Part shown: one piece after another, positions 9,375-18,615 of the stretch
Layout: each line of letters opens with the position of its first letter
Position numbering within the stretch: position 1 is the first letter of the stretch
NCBI GenBank assembly: GCA_016713005.1
Contig: JADJPY010000011.1
Span: 124,001-188,000, forward strand
Direction: 5' to 3'
DNA length: 64,000 nucleotides
Source: Ramlibacter sp.
GTDB taxonomy: Bacteria > Pseudomonadota > Gammaproteobacteria > Burkholderiales > Burkholderiaceae_C
Made by a program: the position numbers and the translations under genes
The notes under the pieces: model-generated
Told to the model about the DNA's origin: nothing
Seen by the model: only the letters and a program-made list of their open reading frames with translations
The model's database searches: none

Positions 9375-11614
9375 GTGGCGTCCCCTTCGGTTGCCGTCGG
9401 TGGGGGTGGCGGGCTGCCGGGCGGCCTGGCCTTGATGCGCGGGCCAGAGGGATCGACCTGCTTGAGTCGCCCTTCCTTGAGGGCGCGCATCACCTCGTCG
9501 CGCGGGCCATCGGCCACGCGCACGCCCTGGTCCATGACCATCACGCGTTGCACATACTCCAGCAACTGAAGCCGGTGCGTGACCAGCACCAGTGTCTTGT
9601 TGGCCGAGCGTGCCAGCAGCGACTGCATGGCCAGTGTTTCGGTGCTGGCGTCCATGGCGCTGGTGGGTTCGTCCAGCAGCATCACGTCCGGCTCGACCAG
9701 CAGGGCTCGCGCCAGTGCGATGGCCTGGCGTTGTCCCCCGGACAGGTTCTCACCATGTTCGGCGACCACGAGGTCGTAGCCCATGGGGTGTTGTTGCGCA
9801 AAGGCATGCACGCCCACGGCGGTGGCGGCGGTGATCATGGCCTCGTCGCTGGCAAAGGGCGCACCCATCTTGAGGTTGTCGCGCAAGGTGCCATAGAACA
9901 GGTTGGCGTGCTGCCCGACGTACATCACCTTGCCGCGGTATTCGGCCGGGTCCACCTGGCGCAGGTCCACGCCGTCCACGGTGACCAGGCCGGAGGCGGG
10001 CGCGTACAACCCGGCCAGCAACTTGAGCAGCGTGGTTTTGCCGCTGCCCACGCGGCCCAGGATGGCGAGCTTTTCGCCGCGCTTGATCCCGCATCCCAGG
10101 TCGCGGATGACCAGCGGGGCGTTGGGCCCGTAGCTGAAGCGCAGGTCCTTGGCCACCAGATCCACCGAGCGCATCGGCCGCACGGCGTAGATGCGGCCAG
10201 GCTCGCGGTCGCTGGGGCGCTTCATGATGTCGTTGAGGGTGCCGTAGCTGCTGCGCGCCTGCTGCAGGCGAATGGCCAGTGCGTTCAGCGCGCCCAGCGG
10301 CGCAAGCGCACGGGAGGACAGCATCACACAACCGATGAGGGAACCCATCGTCAGCGCGCCGTCGCCGATCAGGTACACGCCCCACACCACCAGCCCGACG
10401 GTGCACAGCGTGTTGGTGATGTACTGGAAGTTGGCCACAGCCCCCGACAGGATGCGGCTGCGATTGGCGGTCAGTGCGGTGATTGCGCTGGCTTTCTCGT
10501 AACGCCCCTGCACCAGGCCTTCGGCACGCAGGGCCTTGATGGTCTCGGAGCCTTCCACCGCCTCAACCAGAACGCCATGGCGTACGCTGGACTCGCGCAG
10601 GTTCTGGCCCACCAGGCGGGCCAGCGGGATCTGCACCAGGGCGCCGGCGATCACCACCAGCAAGGCGGCCGCCAGCGGCACCATCACCAGCGGCCCGGCG
10701 ATCACGTACAGCACGAACAGGAACAGCAGCAGGAAGGGCAGGTCGCTGATGGCCACCAGCACTGTGGAAGTGGCAAAGTCGCGCAGGGACTCGTACTCCT
10801 TGAGCATGTTGGCGAAGGCCCCCGCCGACTGTGGCCGCGCGTCCAGCCGGGTCGCCAGCACCTTGGCGAACAGCGAGGAGCCCAACAGCAGGTCTGCTTT
10901 CTTGCCAGCGCTGTCCAGCAGCCAGGCACGCAGGTTGCGCAACGCGTACTCGAACACCAGCGCCACAACCACGCCAAAAGCCAGCGTCCACAAGGTGGTG
11001 TAGGCTTGGTTGCTGATGACCCGGTCGTACACGTTCATGGTGAAGAAGATGCTGGCAAGCGACAGCACGTTGACCAGCACGGCGGTGATGCCCGCTTCGA
11101 CGTAGTAGCCCTTGAAATGGGCGATCACCTTCCAGAACCAATGGCCTTCGCCAACCAGGGCGTCGATGCCGCTGCGGTCATCGGCGGTCGATCGGACGCC
11201 TTCGCGCTTGAGCAACAGGACTTCACCGGTGAGTTCGCTCGCGAACGTGTCGCGCGGCAGTTCGACGCTGGTCTCGCCCATCTCGGGGACGATGGCCGTG
11301 ACCGTGTCGGCCCCAATGCGCAACACGACCGCTGCGCCACCGTCGCTGCGCAGCACGAGGCAGGGCAGGAGCAGGGCCGGCAGCTTGTCCAGCGCACGCT
11401 TTTGCCAGGACGCGTTGAAACCGTGCGCGCTGCAAATGCGCAGCACCTGTTGCTGGGACACCTCTCCGCCCACGGGAATGCCCGCGACCAGGGCCTCACT
11501 GCTGAGTGTGTGACCCAGCAGGGCCATCAGGGCGCGCAGGCCCTGCAGCAGGACGGGCAGTTCCGCGGCTTGGTTGTCGGAAGGGGTTGCCGTGCCGGTT
11601 TCGCCGTTGCTCAC
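9371..11614 (-). CDS. Type I secretion ABC exporter (LapB/HlyB-like permease-ATPase)
   Basis: A 747-aa inner-membrane exporter that powers one-step secretion of the cargo. The N-terminal 140 residues form a C39-like domain that lacks the protease Cys-His pair, used only for substrate docking. Then come a six-helix transmembrane domain (about residues 180-440) and a nucleotide-binding domain with Walker A GRVGSGKTT, signature LSGGQRQAIALARAL, Walker B VMLLDEPTSAMD and the H-loop VTHRLQLL. Length and domain order match LapB-type exporters of large adhesins. It overlaps the outer-membrane channel gene by four bases on one side and the HlyD gene by four bases on the other, giving tight translational coupling. 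Confidence 0.93.
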   Translation of the reverse strand: MSNGETGTATPSDNQAAELPVLLQGLRALMALLGHTLSSEALVAGIPVGGEVSQQQVLRICSAHGFNASWQKRALDKLPALLLPCLVLRSDGGAAVVLRIGADTVTAIVPEMGETSVELPRDTFASELTGEVLLLKREGVRSTADDRSGIDALVGEGHWFWKVIAHFKGYYVEAGITAVLVNVLSLASIFFTMNVYDRVISNQAYTTLWTLAFGVVVALVFEYALRNLRAWLLDSAGKKADLLLGSSLFAKVLATRLDARPQSAGAFANMLKEYESLRDFATSTVLVAISDLPFLLLFLFVLYVIAGPLVMVPLAAALLVVIAGALVQIPLARLVGQNLRESSVRHGVLVEAVEGSETIKALRAEGLVQGRYEKASAITALTANRSRILSGAVANFQYITNTLCTVGLVVWGVYLIGDGALTMGSLIGCVMLSSRALAPLGALNALAIRLQQARSSYGTLNDIMKRPSDREPGRIYAVRPMRSVDLVAKDLRFSYGPNAPLVIRDLGCGIKRGEKLAILGRVGSGKTTLLKLLAGLYAPASGLVTVDGVDLRQVDPAEYRGKVMYVGQHANLFYGTLRDNLKMGAPFASDEAMITAATAVGVHAFAQQHPMGYDLVVAEHGENLSGGQRQAIALARALLVEPDVMLLDEPTSAMDASTETLAMQSLLARSANKTLVLVTHRLQLLEYVQRVMVMDQGVRVADGPRDEVMRALKEGRLKQVDPSGPRIKARPPGSPPPPPTATEGDAT

Positions 11615-12891
11615 TTGCTGGCCGCCGCGGAGGGAAGATTGAAGACGTCACGCAGGCGGGCTGTGGCGCCCAGCAGCCGGTAGCGGCTCTGCTCGGTTTC
11701 TGCCAGGTCGGTCTGGGCATTGGTGCGGGCTTGGAAAATCTCGTTTTCGACGTTGAGCAGATCGAGGATGGACCGGCGGCCGATCTTGAACTGTTCCCAG
11801 TAGTTGTCGCGCACCGACGAAAGCTGCGTGACCAGTTTTTCCCACGCGGTGTGGCGGTCGGCGCGGGTGGCGATGGCGTTCCAGTGGCGACCGACTTCCA
11901 CGCGCAAGTCCCGCCGCGTGGTGTCCAGCAGCTCCAGGCTGGCTTGCATCTGCTCCCGGGCTGAGCCCGCGGCCGCTTCGGCGCTGCCGCCATCAAAACC
12001 GGTCCAGTTGCTGACGATGCGCACATCCACCGCGCTCAGGTAGCGGCGCGACGCGGCCGTGGCGTCCCGCTGCAAGGTGCCTTGCACATCGATCCGGGGC
12101 TTGCGCCAGGCATCGGCGATGGTGGACGCCTGGCGCGCCACGTCTACATCGGCCTGGGCGGCGAGCACCTGGGGGTGCGTGTCCAGCAGGGCCAGCGCTT
12201 CCTGCTCGCTGCGCGGCATGAGTGCAGCCACCTGACCAGCCGGACTGACGGCCGAGATGCTGCGCAGTGTGGTCGCGGCGAGTTGCGCGCGCGCTTCCTG
12301 GAAGGCGGCCTGACGGGTGGCCAGCGTGACGCGCGCCTGATCGAGGCGGGCATTGGCCTGGTCCAGATCGGACTTGCGGCCGCGATCGACGTCCACGATC
12401 TCGGAGACCCGCTTCACCAGGTCGGCATGCGCCGTCACGTTTTTCTGTGCTTCCGCAGTGAGCTGTTGCTGCTTGAGGGCCTCAAGATAGAGGTCGGCGA
12501 CCAGGGCGGCCTGCTGCTCAACTGCGGCGTCGATGCGAAAGATGGCGGCTTTGGTGCGCGCTTCCTGTCGCGTCGTCTCGGCATCGGTCTTGCCGCCGTC
12601 GTAGACGAGCTTGGTGGCGCGAATCCCGACATCGCCGGCGCTGCTGCTGCCGGTGCCGGAGGTGACGCCCGGGTCGGCCACCAGGCCCACGCGCGGGGAC
12701 CAAGCGGCTTTGGCCTGGTCGGTGTCAAACCCTGCGGCCCGTGCCGAGGCCTGGGCTGCCTTGACCTTGGGGTGCGTGGGCACCGACTGGACGAGAAGGC
12801 TGGAAAGCGTCTGGGCCGATGTGGAGACAGACATCGTGCCAAGCACGCAGGCGATGGCCGCATGGACAGCGGCAAGACGGATTTTCAGCAA
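11611..12891 (-). CDS. TolC-family outer-membrane channel (LapE-like)
   Basis: About 426 aa with a Sec signal peptide ([24 protein letters not shown]) and two long alpha-helical repeats typical of TolC channels. The second repeat is marked by [20 protein letters not shown] and by [17 protein letters not shown], a signature of the type I secretion TolC subfamily. It provides the outer-membrane exit for the adjacent ABC exporter. I place the start at the TTG at 12891, which has GGAG six bases before it. Upstream in-frame codons run into the divergent mnmG start and encode no plausible protein. It is the first gene of the minus-strand secretion operon, so its promoter must lie within the 85-bp gap shared with mnmG. 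Confidence 0.88.
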   Translation of the reverse strand: MLKIRLAAVHAAIACVLGTMSVSTSAQTLSSLLVQSVPTHPKVKAAQASARAAGFDTDQAKAAWSPRVGLVADPGVTSGTGSSSAGDVGIRATKLVYDGGKTDAETTRQEARTKAAIFRIDAAVEQQAALVADLYLEALKQQQLTAEAQKNVTAHADLVKRVSEIVDVDRGRKSDLDQANARLDQARVTLATRQAAFQEARAQLAATTLRSISAVSPAGQVAALMPRSEQEALALLDTHPQVLAAQADVDVARQASTIADAWRKPRIDVQGTLQRDATAASRRYLSAVDVRIVSNWTGFDGGSAEAAAGSAREQMQASLELLDTTRRDLRVEVGRHWNAIATRADRHTAWEKLVTQLSSVRDNYWEQFKIGRRSILDLLNVENEIFQARTNAQTDLAETEQSRYRLLGATARLRDVFNLPSAAASK

Positions 12892-12976
12892 CTCGGACTC
12901 CTGTGACTGGCCTGCGATTGTCACTCCATTGGGCACCGGCCAGTGCTTAAAAAGCGGGCAAACGCTAAAATTCGGC

Positions 12977-14950
12977 ATGCTCTACCCACAGGAATTTGAC
13001 GTCATCGTCGTTGGTGGCGGCCATGCCGGCACCGAGGCCGCGCTGGCTGCGGCCCGCATGGGCGCGAAGACGCTGCTGCTCACGCACAACATCGAGACGC
13101 TGGGCCAGATGAGCTGCAACCCCAGCATCGGCGGGATTGGCAAGGGCCATCTGGTGAAAGAAGTGGACGCCCTCGGCGGCGCCATGGGCATTGCCACCGA
13201 CGAGAGCGGCATCCAGTTCCGCATCCTCAACAGCTCCAAGGGCCCGGCGGTGCGCGCCACCCGGGCGCAGGCCGACCGCATCCTGTACAAGGCCGCAATC
13301 CGCCGCCGCATTGAAAACCAGGCCAACCTGACGCTGTTCCAGCAGGCGGTGGACGACCTGATGGTGGAGGGTGACCGGGTGGTGGGCGCGGTGACGCAGG
13401 TCGGCATCCGGTTTCGCGGCCGCACGGTGGTGCTGACGGCGGGCACCTTCCTGGACGGCAAGATCCATGTGGGGTTGAACAACTACGCAGCCGGCCGTGC
13501 GGGTGACCCGCCAGCAGTGAGCCTGAGCGCCCGACTGAAAGAGCTGAAGCTGCCCCAGGGGCGCCTGAAGACCGGCACGCCTCCGCGGCTGGACGGCCGC
13601 ACGATCGACTTCAGCCGCTGCGCCGAACAGCCCGGCGACGGCATGGCGGGCGGATTGCCTGGCAATGTCCCGGTGTTCAGCTTCATGGGCAATGTGGCCA
13701 TGCACCCGCAGCAAATGCCCTGCTGGATCACCCACACCAACGAGCGCACGCACGAGATCATCCGCTCCGGGTTTGACCGCAGCCCCATGTTCACCGGCAA
13801 GATCGAAGGCGTGGGCCCGCGCTACTGCCCGAGCGTGGAAGACAAGATCAACCGCTTTGCCGACAAGGACAGCCACCAGATCTTCCTGGAGCCCGAGGGG
13901 CTGACGACCAATGAGTACTACCCCAACGGCATTTCCACCAGCCTGCCGTTTGACGTCCAGTACCAGCTTGTGCGCAGCATGGCCGGCCTGGAGAACGCCC
14001 ACATCCTGCGTCCGGGCTACGCCATCGAGTACGACTACTTTGACCCGCGATCCCTCAAGAGCAGCTTTGAGACAAAGCAGATTGGCGGCCTGTTTTTTGC
14101 CGGGCAGATCAACGGCACCACGGGCTACGAAGAGGCGGCGGCTCAGGGCTTGTTTGCCGGCGTCAACGCCGCACTGCATTCCCGGGGCGAGGCGCCCTGG
14201 CTGCCGCGACGGGACGAAGCCTACCTGGGCGTGCTGGTGGATGACCTGATCACCAAGGGCGTGACCGAGCCGTACCGGATGTTTACCAGCCGGGCGGAGT
14301 TCCGCCTTCAGCTGCGCGAAGACAACGCCGACATGCGCCTGACCGAGCATGGCCGCCGCCTGGGCCTGGTGGACGACGCCCGCTGGGACGCCTTCAACCG
14401 CAAGCGCGACGCTGTTTCACGTGAAACAGCGCGGCTGGCGGCCACCTGGGTCAACCCGCGCAATCTGCCTGCGACCGAGTCCGAGCGGGTCCTGGGCAAG
14501 GCGATTGAGCACGAATACAACCTGGCCGACTTGCTGCGCCGGCCGGACGTGACCTACTTCGCCCTCATGGGTCTGGATGGCGGCAAGCACGCCAACCCTG
14601 GTGTTTCACGTGAAACACTGGGCGAGCTGTACGAGCCGGTGGTGGAGCAGATTGAAATCGCTGCCAAATACTCGGGCTACATCGACAGGCAGAAGGACGA
14701 GGTCGAGCGCGCGGCCCACTACGAGAACCTCAGGCTGCCTGCCGAGCTGGACTACCAGCAGGTTACCGCGCTGAGCTTTGAGGTCCGTCACAAGCTCAGC
14801 CAGCACCGCCCGGAGACACTGGGCATGGCGTCCCGCATCTCCGGCGTGACGCCGGCGGCCATCTCGCTGCTTCTGGTCCACCTCAAGAAAAGCCGGTTCA
14901 AGGGATTTGATGTCCGGCCGGCCAACGACCCGGACAAGGCCGCCGCGTGA
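12977..14950 (+). CDS. mnmG: tRNA uridine-5-carboxymethylaminomethyl modification enzyme MnmG (GidA)
   Basis: A 657-aa FAD protein that with MnmE adds the carboxymethylaminomethyl group to wobble U34 of certain tRNAs, using methylene-THF and NADH. The N-terminal Rossmann motif is [17 protein letters not shown], followed by the [15 protein letters not shown] block. [13 protein letters not shown] and [11 protein letters not shown] are diagnostic. The ATG at 12977 gives the usual N-terminus ([15 protein letters not shown]). A TAAAAT at 12966-12971 is the only -10-like element close by and would imply a near-leaderless message, which is speculative. Two perfect parS sites lie inside the 3' third of the gene and are translated as VSRET. 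It overlaps the rsmG start. Confidence 0.97.
   Translation: MLYPQEFDVIVVGGGHAGTEAALAAARMGAKTLLLTHNIETLGQMSCNPSIGGIGKGHLVKEVDALGGAMGIATDESGIQFRILNSSKGPAVRATRAQADRILYKAAIRRRIENQANLTLFQQAVDDLMVEGDRVVGAVTQVGIRFRGRTVVLTAGTFLDGKIHVGLNNYAAGRAGDPPAVSLSARLKELKLPQGRLKTGTPPRLDGRTIDFSRCAEQPGDGMAGGLPGNVPVFSFMGNVAMHPQQMPCWITHTNERTHEIIRSGFDRSPMFTGKIEGVGPRYCPSVEDKINRFADKDSHQIFLEPEGLTTNEYYPNGISTSLPFDVQYQLVRSMAGLENAHILRPGYAIEYDYFDPRSLKSSFETKQIGGLFFAGQINGTTGYEEAAAQGLFAGVNAALHSRGEAPWLPRRDEAYLGVLVDDLITKGVTEPYRMFTSRAEFRLQLREDNADMRLTEHGRRLGLVDDARWDAFNRKRDAVSRETARLAATWVNPRNLPATESERVLGKAIEHEYNLADLLRRPDVTYFALMGLDGGKHANPGVSRETLGELYEPVVEQIEIAAKYSGYIDRQKDEVERAAHYENLRLPAELDYQQVTALSFEVRHKLSQHRPETLGMASRISGVTPAAISLLLVHLKKSRFKGFDVRPANDPDKAAA
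14413..14428. promoter_or_regulatory. parS centromere site 1
   Basis: A perfect 16-bp palindrome TGTTTCACGTGAAACA, the canonical ParB-binding parS site, inside mnmG. ParB nucleates here and spreads to load the segregation complex. Confidence 0.95.
14602..14617. promoter_or_regulatory. parS centromere site 2
   Basis: A second perfect TGTTTCACGTGAAACA, 189 bp from site 1 and also in the mnmG coding frame. The close pair should form a strong ParB nucleation centre near the origin. Confidence 0.95.
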
Positions 14951-15633
14951 TGGCGGAGGCGGCGGGGAAGTCGGTGGAGGCGGGGCTGCGCGACGGACTG
15001 GGCGTGCTGGGCCTCAGCCTGACGGATGGACAGATCGGGCAACTTCTGGGCTATCTGGACCTGATCGCCAAATGGACCAAGGTCTACAACCTGACGTCCG
15101 TGCGCGATCCGCAGGACATGCTGACGCACCATTTGCTGGACAGCCTGGCCATCATCGCCCCGTTGAGGCGGCACACCGGTGGCCGGTCGGCGGATTTGCT
15201 GGACGTGGGCGCCGGCGCCGGTCTGCCGGGTGTGGTGATCGCGATCTGCTGCCCCGAGCTGGAAGTCACGTGCGTCGACACCGTGGCCAAGAAGGCCGCC
15301 TTCATACAGCAGGTGGCCGCCAGCCTCAGGTTGCCCAACCTGAGAGGCGTGCACGCCCGGGTGGAATCACTGTCCGGCCCTTTCGATGTGATCACCTCGC
15401 GGGCCTTCGCCTCGCTGGCCGACTTTGCCGGCTGGTCTGTGGGCGCGCTGGGGGAGGGCGGTGTCTGGCTGGCGATGAAGGGCAAGCACCCGGCGGACGA
15501 GATCGCGGCACTGCCGCCCGGCGTGCAGGTGTTTCACGTGGAACAACTGGCCGTGCCGGGGCTGGGCGCCGAGCGCTGTGTGGTGTGGATGTCGAAACAG
15601 CCCGTTGCCGGCGGGGTCTCGGCTGGCCGCTGA
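14950..15633 (+). CDS. rsmG: 16S rRNA m7G527 methyltransferase RsmG (GidB)
   Basis: A 227-aa SAM-dependent methyltransferase that makes 7-methylguanosine at G527 of 16S rRNA. The motif KVYNLTSVRDPQDMLTHHLL identifies the family; the SAM-binding loop is LLDVGAGAGLPG, and SRAFASL follows. The ATG at 14950 overlaps the mnmG stop (TGATG), and an in-frame GTG three bases upstream is less likely. It is the classical gidA-gidB pair next to the origin. A near-consensus parS lies in its last 110 bp and encodes VFHVEQ. Confidence 0.96.
   Translation: MAEAAGKSVEAGLRDGLGVLGLSLTDGQIGQLLGYLDLIAKWTKVYNLTSVRDPQDMLTHHLLDSLAIIAPLRRHTGGRSADLLDVGAGAGLPGVVIAICCPELEVTCVDTVAKKAAFIQQVAASLRLPNLRGVHARVESLSGPFDVITSRAFASLADFAGWSVGALGEGGVWLAMKGKHPADEIAALPPGVQVFHVEQLAVPGLGAERCVVWMSKQPVAGGVSAGR
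15530..15545. promoter_or_regulatory. parS-like site 3 (15/16)
   Basis: TGTTTCACGTGGAACA, one base off the perfect parS, in the 3' end of rsmG about 930 bp from site 2. Single-mismatch parS sites are commonly bound by ParB, usually more weakly. Confidence 0.85.
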
Positions 15634-15669
15634 CGTAAACTCGTCCCCTCACCGACCGGGGACCTCTCC

Positions 15670-16283
15670 ATGTTTGGCATTGCAGACTACGGCGCTTTTG
15701 TCGTCGCGATCATCATTTTTCTGGCGATTCCCGGCCCGGGCAATCTGGCGTTGATCACCTCCACCAGCAAGGGCGGCATACCGGGTGGTCTGGGCGCCAC
15801 CTTCGGCGTCATTGCCGGCGACCAGGTGCTGATGTGGCTGGCGGTGGCGGGTGTGGCCACCTTGCTGACCGCCTATCCTGCGGCTTTCCATGCGGTGCAG
15901 TGGCTGGGTACCGCCTATCTGGCCTGGCTGGGCTTTCGCATGCTCACGGCCAAGCCGGGTGCGGCCCCGGTGCTCAATATCCAGCCGCGCCACTATTTCC
16001 GCCAGGCCCTGCTGATCACGCTGCTCAATCCCAAGGCGATCGTGTTCTACATGGCCTTTTTCCCGCTGTTCGTGGATCCGGTGCGCCACCAGGGCCTGCT
16101 GACGTTTGGCCTGATGGCCGCGACCATCGCCGTACTGACGTTCGCCTATGGGCTGATCGCCGTCTTGCTGACCTACCACCTGGCCGAACGCCTGCGCGCC
16201 AACCCGGTGGTGGGCCGGGTGCTGGAAAACTGGCTGGCGTGTTCCTCATCGGGTTTGGCGTCAAGCTGGCCCTTACCAAGTAA
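15670..16283 (+). pseudogene. LysE/RhtB-family amino-acid exporter, frameshifted near its 3' end
   Basis: An inner-membrane exporter of the LysE/RhtB family, which effluxes amino acids or homoserine lactones. The N-terminal helix with FLAIPGPGNLALITS is the family signature, and GWLGTAYLAWLGF-like and LLNPKAIVFYMAFFP segments follow. About 190 residues are intact. After VGRVLEN the frame slips: the expected ending AGVFLIGFGVKLALTK with TAA at 16281-16283 is in another frame. Adding one A to the A4 run at 16226-16229 restores a normal 204-aa protein ending 6 bp before parA. Read as given, the frame runs on into parA until 16395. A sequencing error or a recent mutation is likely. Confidence 0.8.
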
Positions 16284-16289
16284 ATCCAG

Positions 16290-17060
16290 ATGGCCAAGAT
16301 TTTTTGCGTCGCCAACCAGAAGGGCGGCGTCGGCAAGACCACCACCACCGTCAACCTCGCCGCCGGCCTGGCCAAGGTGGGCCAGCGCGTGCTGATGATC
16401 GACCTGGACCCGCAGGGCAATGCGACCATGGGCTCGGGCGTGGACAAGCGCAAGCTGGAACTCACCGTCTACGACGTGCTGCTGGAGTCGGCGTCGGTGC
16501 GCGAGGCGGCTGTTGCTTCGGACAAATGCGGCTTCCATGTGCTGGGCGCCAACCGGGAGCTGGCCGGCGCAGAGGTCGAACTGGTCGGTCTGGAGCGGCG
16601 CGAGAAGCGCCTCAAGGCCGCGCTGGCCGAGGTCGACGCGGACTACGATTTCATCCTGATCGACTGCCCACCCTCGCTGTCGCTGCTGACGCTCAATGGC
16701 CTTTGTTGTGCGCACGGTGTGATCGTGCCCATGCAGTGCGAGTACTTTGCGCTGGAGGGCCTCACCGACCTGGTCAATACCATCAAGCAGGTGCATGCCA
16801 ACCTCAACCGCGACCTGCAGATCATCGGGCTGCTGCGCGTCATGTTCGACCCACGCATCACCCTGCAGCAGCAGGTGAGCGACCAGCTCAAGGCGCACTT
16901 CGCCGACAAGGTGTTCAACACCGTGATCCCCCGTAACGTGCGGCTGGCCGAGGCGCCAAGCTACGGTTTGCCCGGCGTGGTGTTCGACCCGGCGGCCAAG
17001 GGCAGCCAGGCGTTCGTCGAATTTGCCACCGAGATGGTGGAACGCATCCGGGCCATGTGA
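16290..17060 (+). CDS. parA: Chromosome-partitioning ATPase ParA (Soj)
   Basis: A 256-aa deviant-Walker ATPase that forms ATP-dependent dimers on the nucleoid and moves the ParB-parS complex. The deviant Walker A is KGGVGKTTTTVNLA with the signature lysine, Walker A' is MIDLDPQGNAT and Walker B is FILIDCPPSL. The RNVRLAEAPSYG block is a chromosomal Soj marker, and the length is typical. The ATG at 16290 directly follows the restored LysE stop. A small hydrolase gene separates it from parB, an unusual interruption of the parAB pair. Together with three parS sites, this places the window in the origin-proximal region. Confidence 0.97.
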   Translation: MAKIFCVANQKGGVGKTTTTVNLAAGLAKVGQRVLMIDLDPQGNATMGSGVDKRKLELTVYDVLLESASVREAAVASDKCGFHVLGANRELAGAEVELVGLERREKRLKAALAEVDADYDFILIDCPPSLSLLTLNGLCCAHGVIVPMQCEYFALEGLTDLVNTIKQVHANLNRDLQIIGLLRVMFDPRITLQQQVSDQLKAHFADKVFNTVIPRNVRLAEAPSYGLPGVVFDPAAKGSQAFVEFATEMVERIRAM

Positions 17061-17076
17061 AACGCAAAAAATACAG

Positions 17077-17134
17077 GTAAATCGGCCTCCAGCCCCCGCC
17101 AGTGCTCGATATCCCGCTATAAAAACCATAGCAC
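17077..17134 (-). repeat. Interspersed repeat A, copy A2
   Basis: Reverse-oriented copy filling most of the 74-bp gap between parA and the hydrolase gene. It runs from AATCGGCCTCCAGCCCCCGCC to the palindrome CGCTATaaaaaccATAGC, which abuts the next start codon. Confidence 0.8.
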
Positions 17135-17674
17135 ATGAAGCCTTCGAATGTCCTCGTCCTGCCTGGCTGGCAAAACAGCGGGCCGCAGCACTGGCAAAGC
17201 CTGTGGGAGCAGCGCCATGGCTACCAGCGGGTGGAACAGCACGACTGGGACCGGCCGCTGCGTGGCGACTGGGTCGCCCGGCTCGAAGATGTGGTGCTCT
17301 CGCACGACGAGCCGGTCGTGCTGGTGGCACACAGCCTGGGCTGCCTGCTCACCGCCGCCTGGGCGGCCCATTCGCAGAACACCAGACGCGTTCGCGGCGC
17401 GCTTCTGGTGGCGCCCGGTGATGTGGAGCGCGACGAGATCCGCCCGCTGCTGTCCAGCTGGCTGCCCGTCGAGCTGGGGCGGCTGCCGTTTGCCTCGGTG
17501 CTGCTGGGCAGCCGCAACGACCCGTATTGCACGCTGGAGCGCGCCCGCCTGTTCGCCCATTGCTGGGGCTCCCAGTTCATGGACTACGGCGACTGTGGGC
17601 ACATCAACGCGGACTCTGGCCTGGGCAGCTGGCCTGAAGGCCATGTGCTGTTGCAGGACCTGATGAAAGATTGA
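17135..17674 (+). CDS. RBBP9/YdeN-family alpha/beta hydrolase
   Basis: A small serine hydrolase of 179 aa. The N-terminal LPGWQNSGPQHWQSLWE is the family hallmark. The nucleophile lies in AHSLGCLL, the acid in the GSRNDPYC loop, and the histidine in the GHINADSGLG motif, so the Ser-Asp-His triad is complete. The substrate in bacteria is not established. The gene sits between parA and parB with no role in partitioning known to me. Its ribosome-binding site region is supplied by repeat copy A2, whose palindrome ends at the ATG. It reads toward parB, which follows 17 bp later, so the three genes are probably co-transcribed. Confidence 0.88.
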   Translation: MKPSNVLVLPGWQNSGPQHWQSLWEQRHGYQRVEQHDWDRPLRGDWVARLEDVVLSHDEPVVLVAHSLGCLLTAAWAAHSQNTRRVRGALLVAPGDVERDEIRPLLSSWLPVELGRLPFASVLLGSRNDPYCTLERARLFAHCWGSQFMDYGDCGHINADSGLGSWPEGHVLLQDLMKD

Positions 17675-17691
17675 GGAAGAAGAAACCCACC

Positions 17692-18612
17692 ATGGTCACC
17701 AAGAAACCCAAGGGCCTCGGCCGCGGACTCGAAGCACTGCTCGGCCCCAAGGTCGACGAACAGGCCGAAGCGGGACAGCCCGGCAACCCGGGCCTGCCGG
17801 CCTCGCTGCGGCTCGCAGACATGGTGCCCGGCATGTACCAGCCCCGCACCCGGATGGACGAGGGCGCGCTCTACGAGCTGGCCGAGAGCATCAAGGTGCA
17901 GGGCATCATGCAGCCGATACTCGTGCGCAAGCTCGCCGACGGCGCGAACGCCGGCAAGTACGAAATCATCGCCGGCGAGCGGCGCTTTCGCGCCGCGCGG
18001 CTGGCCGGGCTGGACAGCGTGCCCGTGCTGGTGCGCGACGTGCCCAACGAGGCCGCAGCCGCCATGGCGCTGATCGAGAACATCCAGCGCGAAGACCTCA
18101 ATCCACTGGAAGAAGCCCAGGGCCTGCAACGCCTGATCAAGGAGTTTGGGCTCACTCACGAGCTGGCGGCGCAGGCTGTCGGACGTTCCCGCAGTGCCGC
18201 GAGCAACCTGCTGAGACTGCTCAATTTGGCGGACCCGGTGCAGACCATGTTGATGGCGGGTGATCTGGACATGGGGCATGCGCGCGCCTTGCTGGTGTTG
18301 GACCGCGCGGCCCAGATCACCGCGGCCAACCAGATCGTGGCCCGCAAGATGTCGGTGCGCGAGGCCGAGTCTCTGGTCAAGAAGCTGGGAGCCGAGTTCA
18401 ACCTGGTCTCGCCAAAACCCAAGAAGGAAAAATCGCGCGACCTCAAGCGGGTGGAGGAAGAGTTGTCTGACCTGCTCACCGCTGAAGTGGAGGTGCGCAT
18501 CAAGAAGCGAGTCAAGCGCGGCGGACGCATCGAGGAACAGGGCGAACTGGCGATCCAGTTCGGTTCGCTGGACGAACTCAACGGACTGATAGAGAGGCTT
18601 CAGCGGAGCTGA
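17692..18612 (+). CDS. parB: Chromosome-partitioning protein ParB (Spo0J)
   Basis: A 306-aa CTP-dependent DNA clamp that binds parS and is moved by ParA. It has the N-terminal KGLGRGLEALLG ParA-interaction motif, the CTP-binding GERRFRAARLAG motif, the NIQREDLNPLEEAQG block, and a helix-turn-helix (ELAAQAVGRSRSAASNLLR) that reads parS. A basic C-terminal dimerisation domain completes it. The ATG at 17692 gives the standard N-terminus; the frame is open from 17671 but the extra residues are not conserved. Its stop lies only 3 bp before the first SrfA-like gene, so that locus may be transcribed from the par operon. Confidence 0.97.
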   Translation: MVTKKPKGLGRGLEALLGPKVDEQAEAGQPGNPGLPASLRLADMVPGMYQPRTRMDEGALYELAESIKVQGIMQPILVRKLADGANAGKYEIIAGERRFRAARLAGLDSVPVLVRDVPNEAAAAMALIENIQREDLNPLEEAQGLQRLIKEFGLTHELAAQAVGRSRSAASNLLRLLNLADPVQTMLMAGDLDMGHARALLVLDRAAQITAANQIVARKMSVREAESLVKKLGAEFNLVSPKPKKEKSRDLKRVEEELSDLLTAEVEVRIKKRVKRGGRIEEQGELAIQFGSLDELNGLIERLQRS

Positions 18613-18615
18613 CCG

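Noticed and set aside
8082..9569. A 495-codon plus-strand frame opposite the HlyD gene
   Set aside because: It is antisense to a well-supported membrane fusion protein and shows no domain.
14413..15545. The TTTCACGTGAAA palindromes as transcription-factor operators
   Set aside because: They match parS over 15-16 bases, lie inside genes and are next to parAB, so ParB binding explains them.
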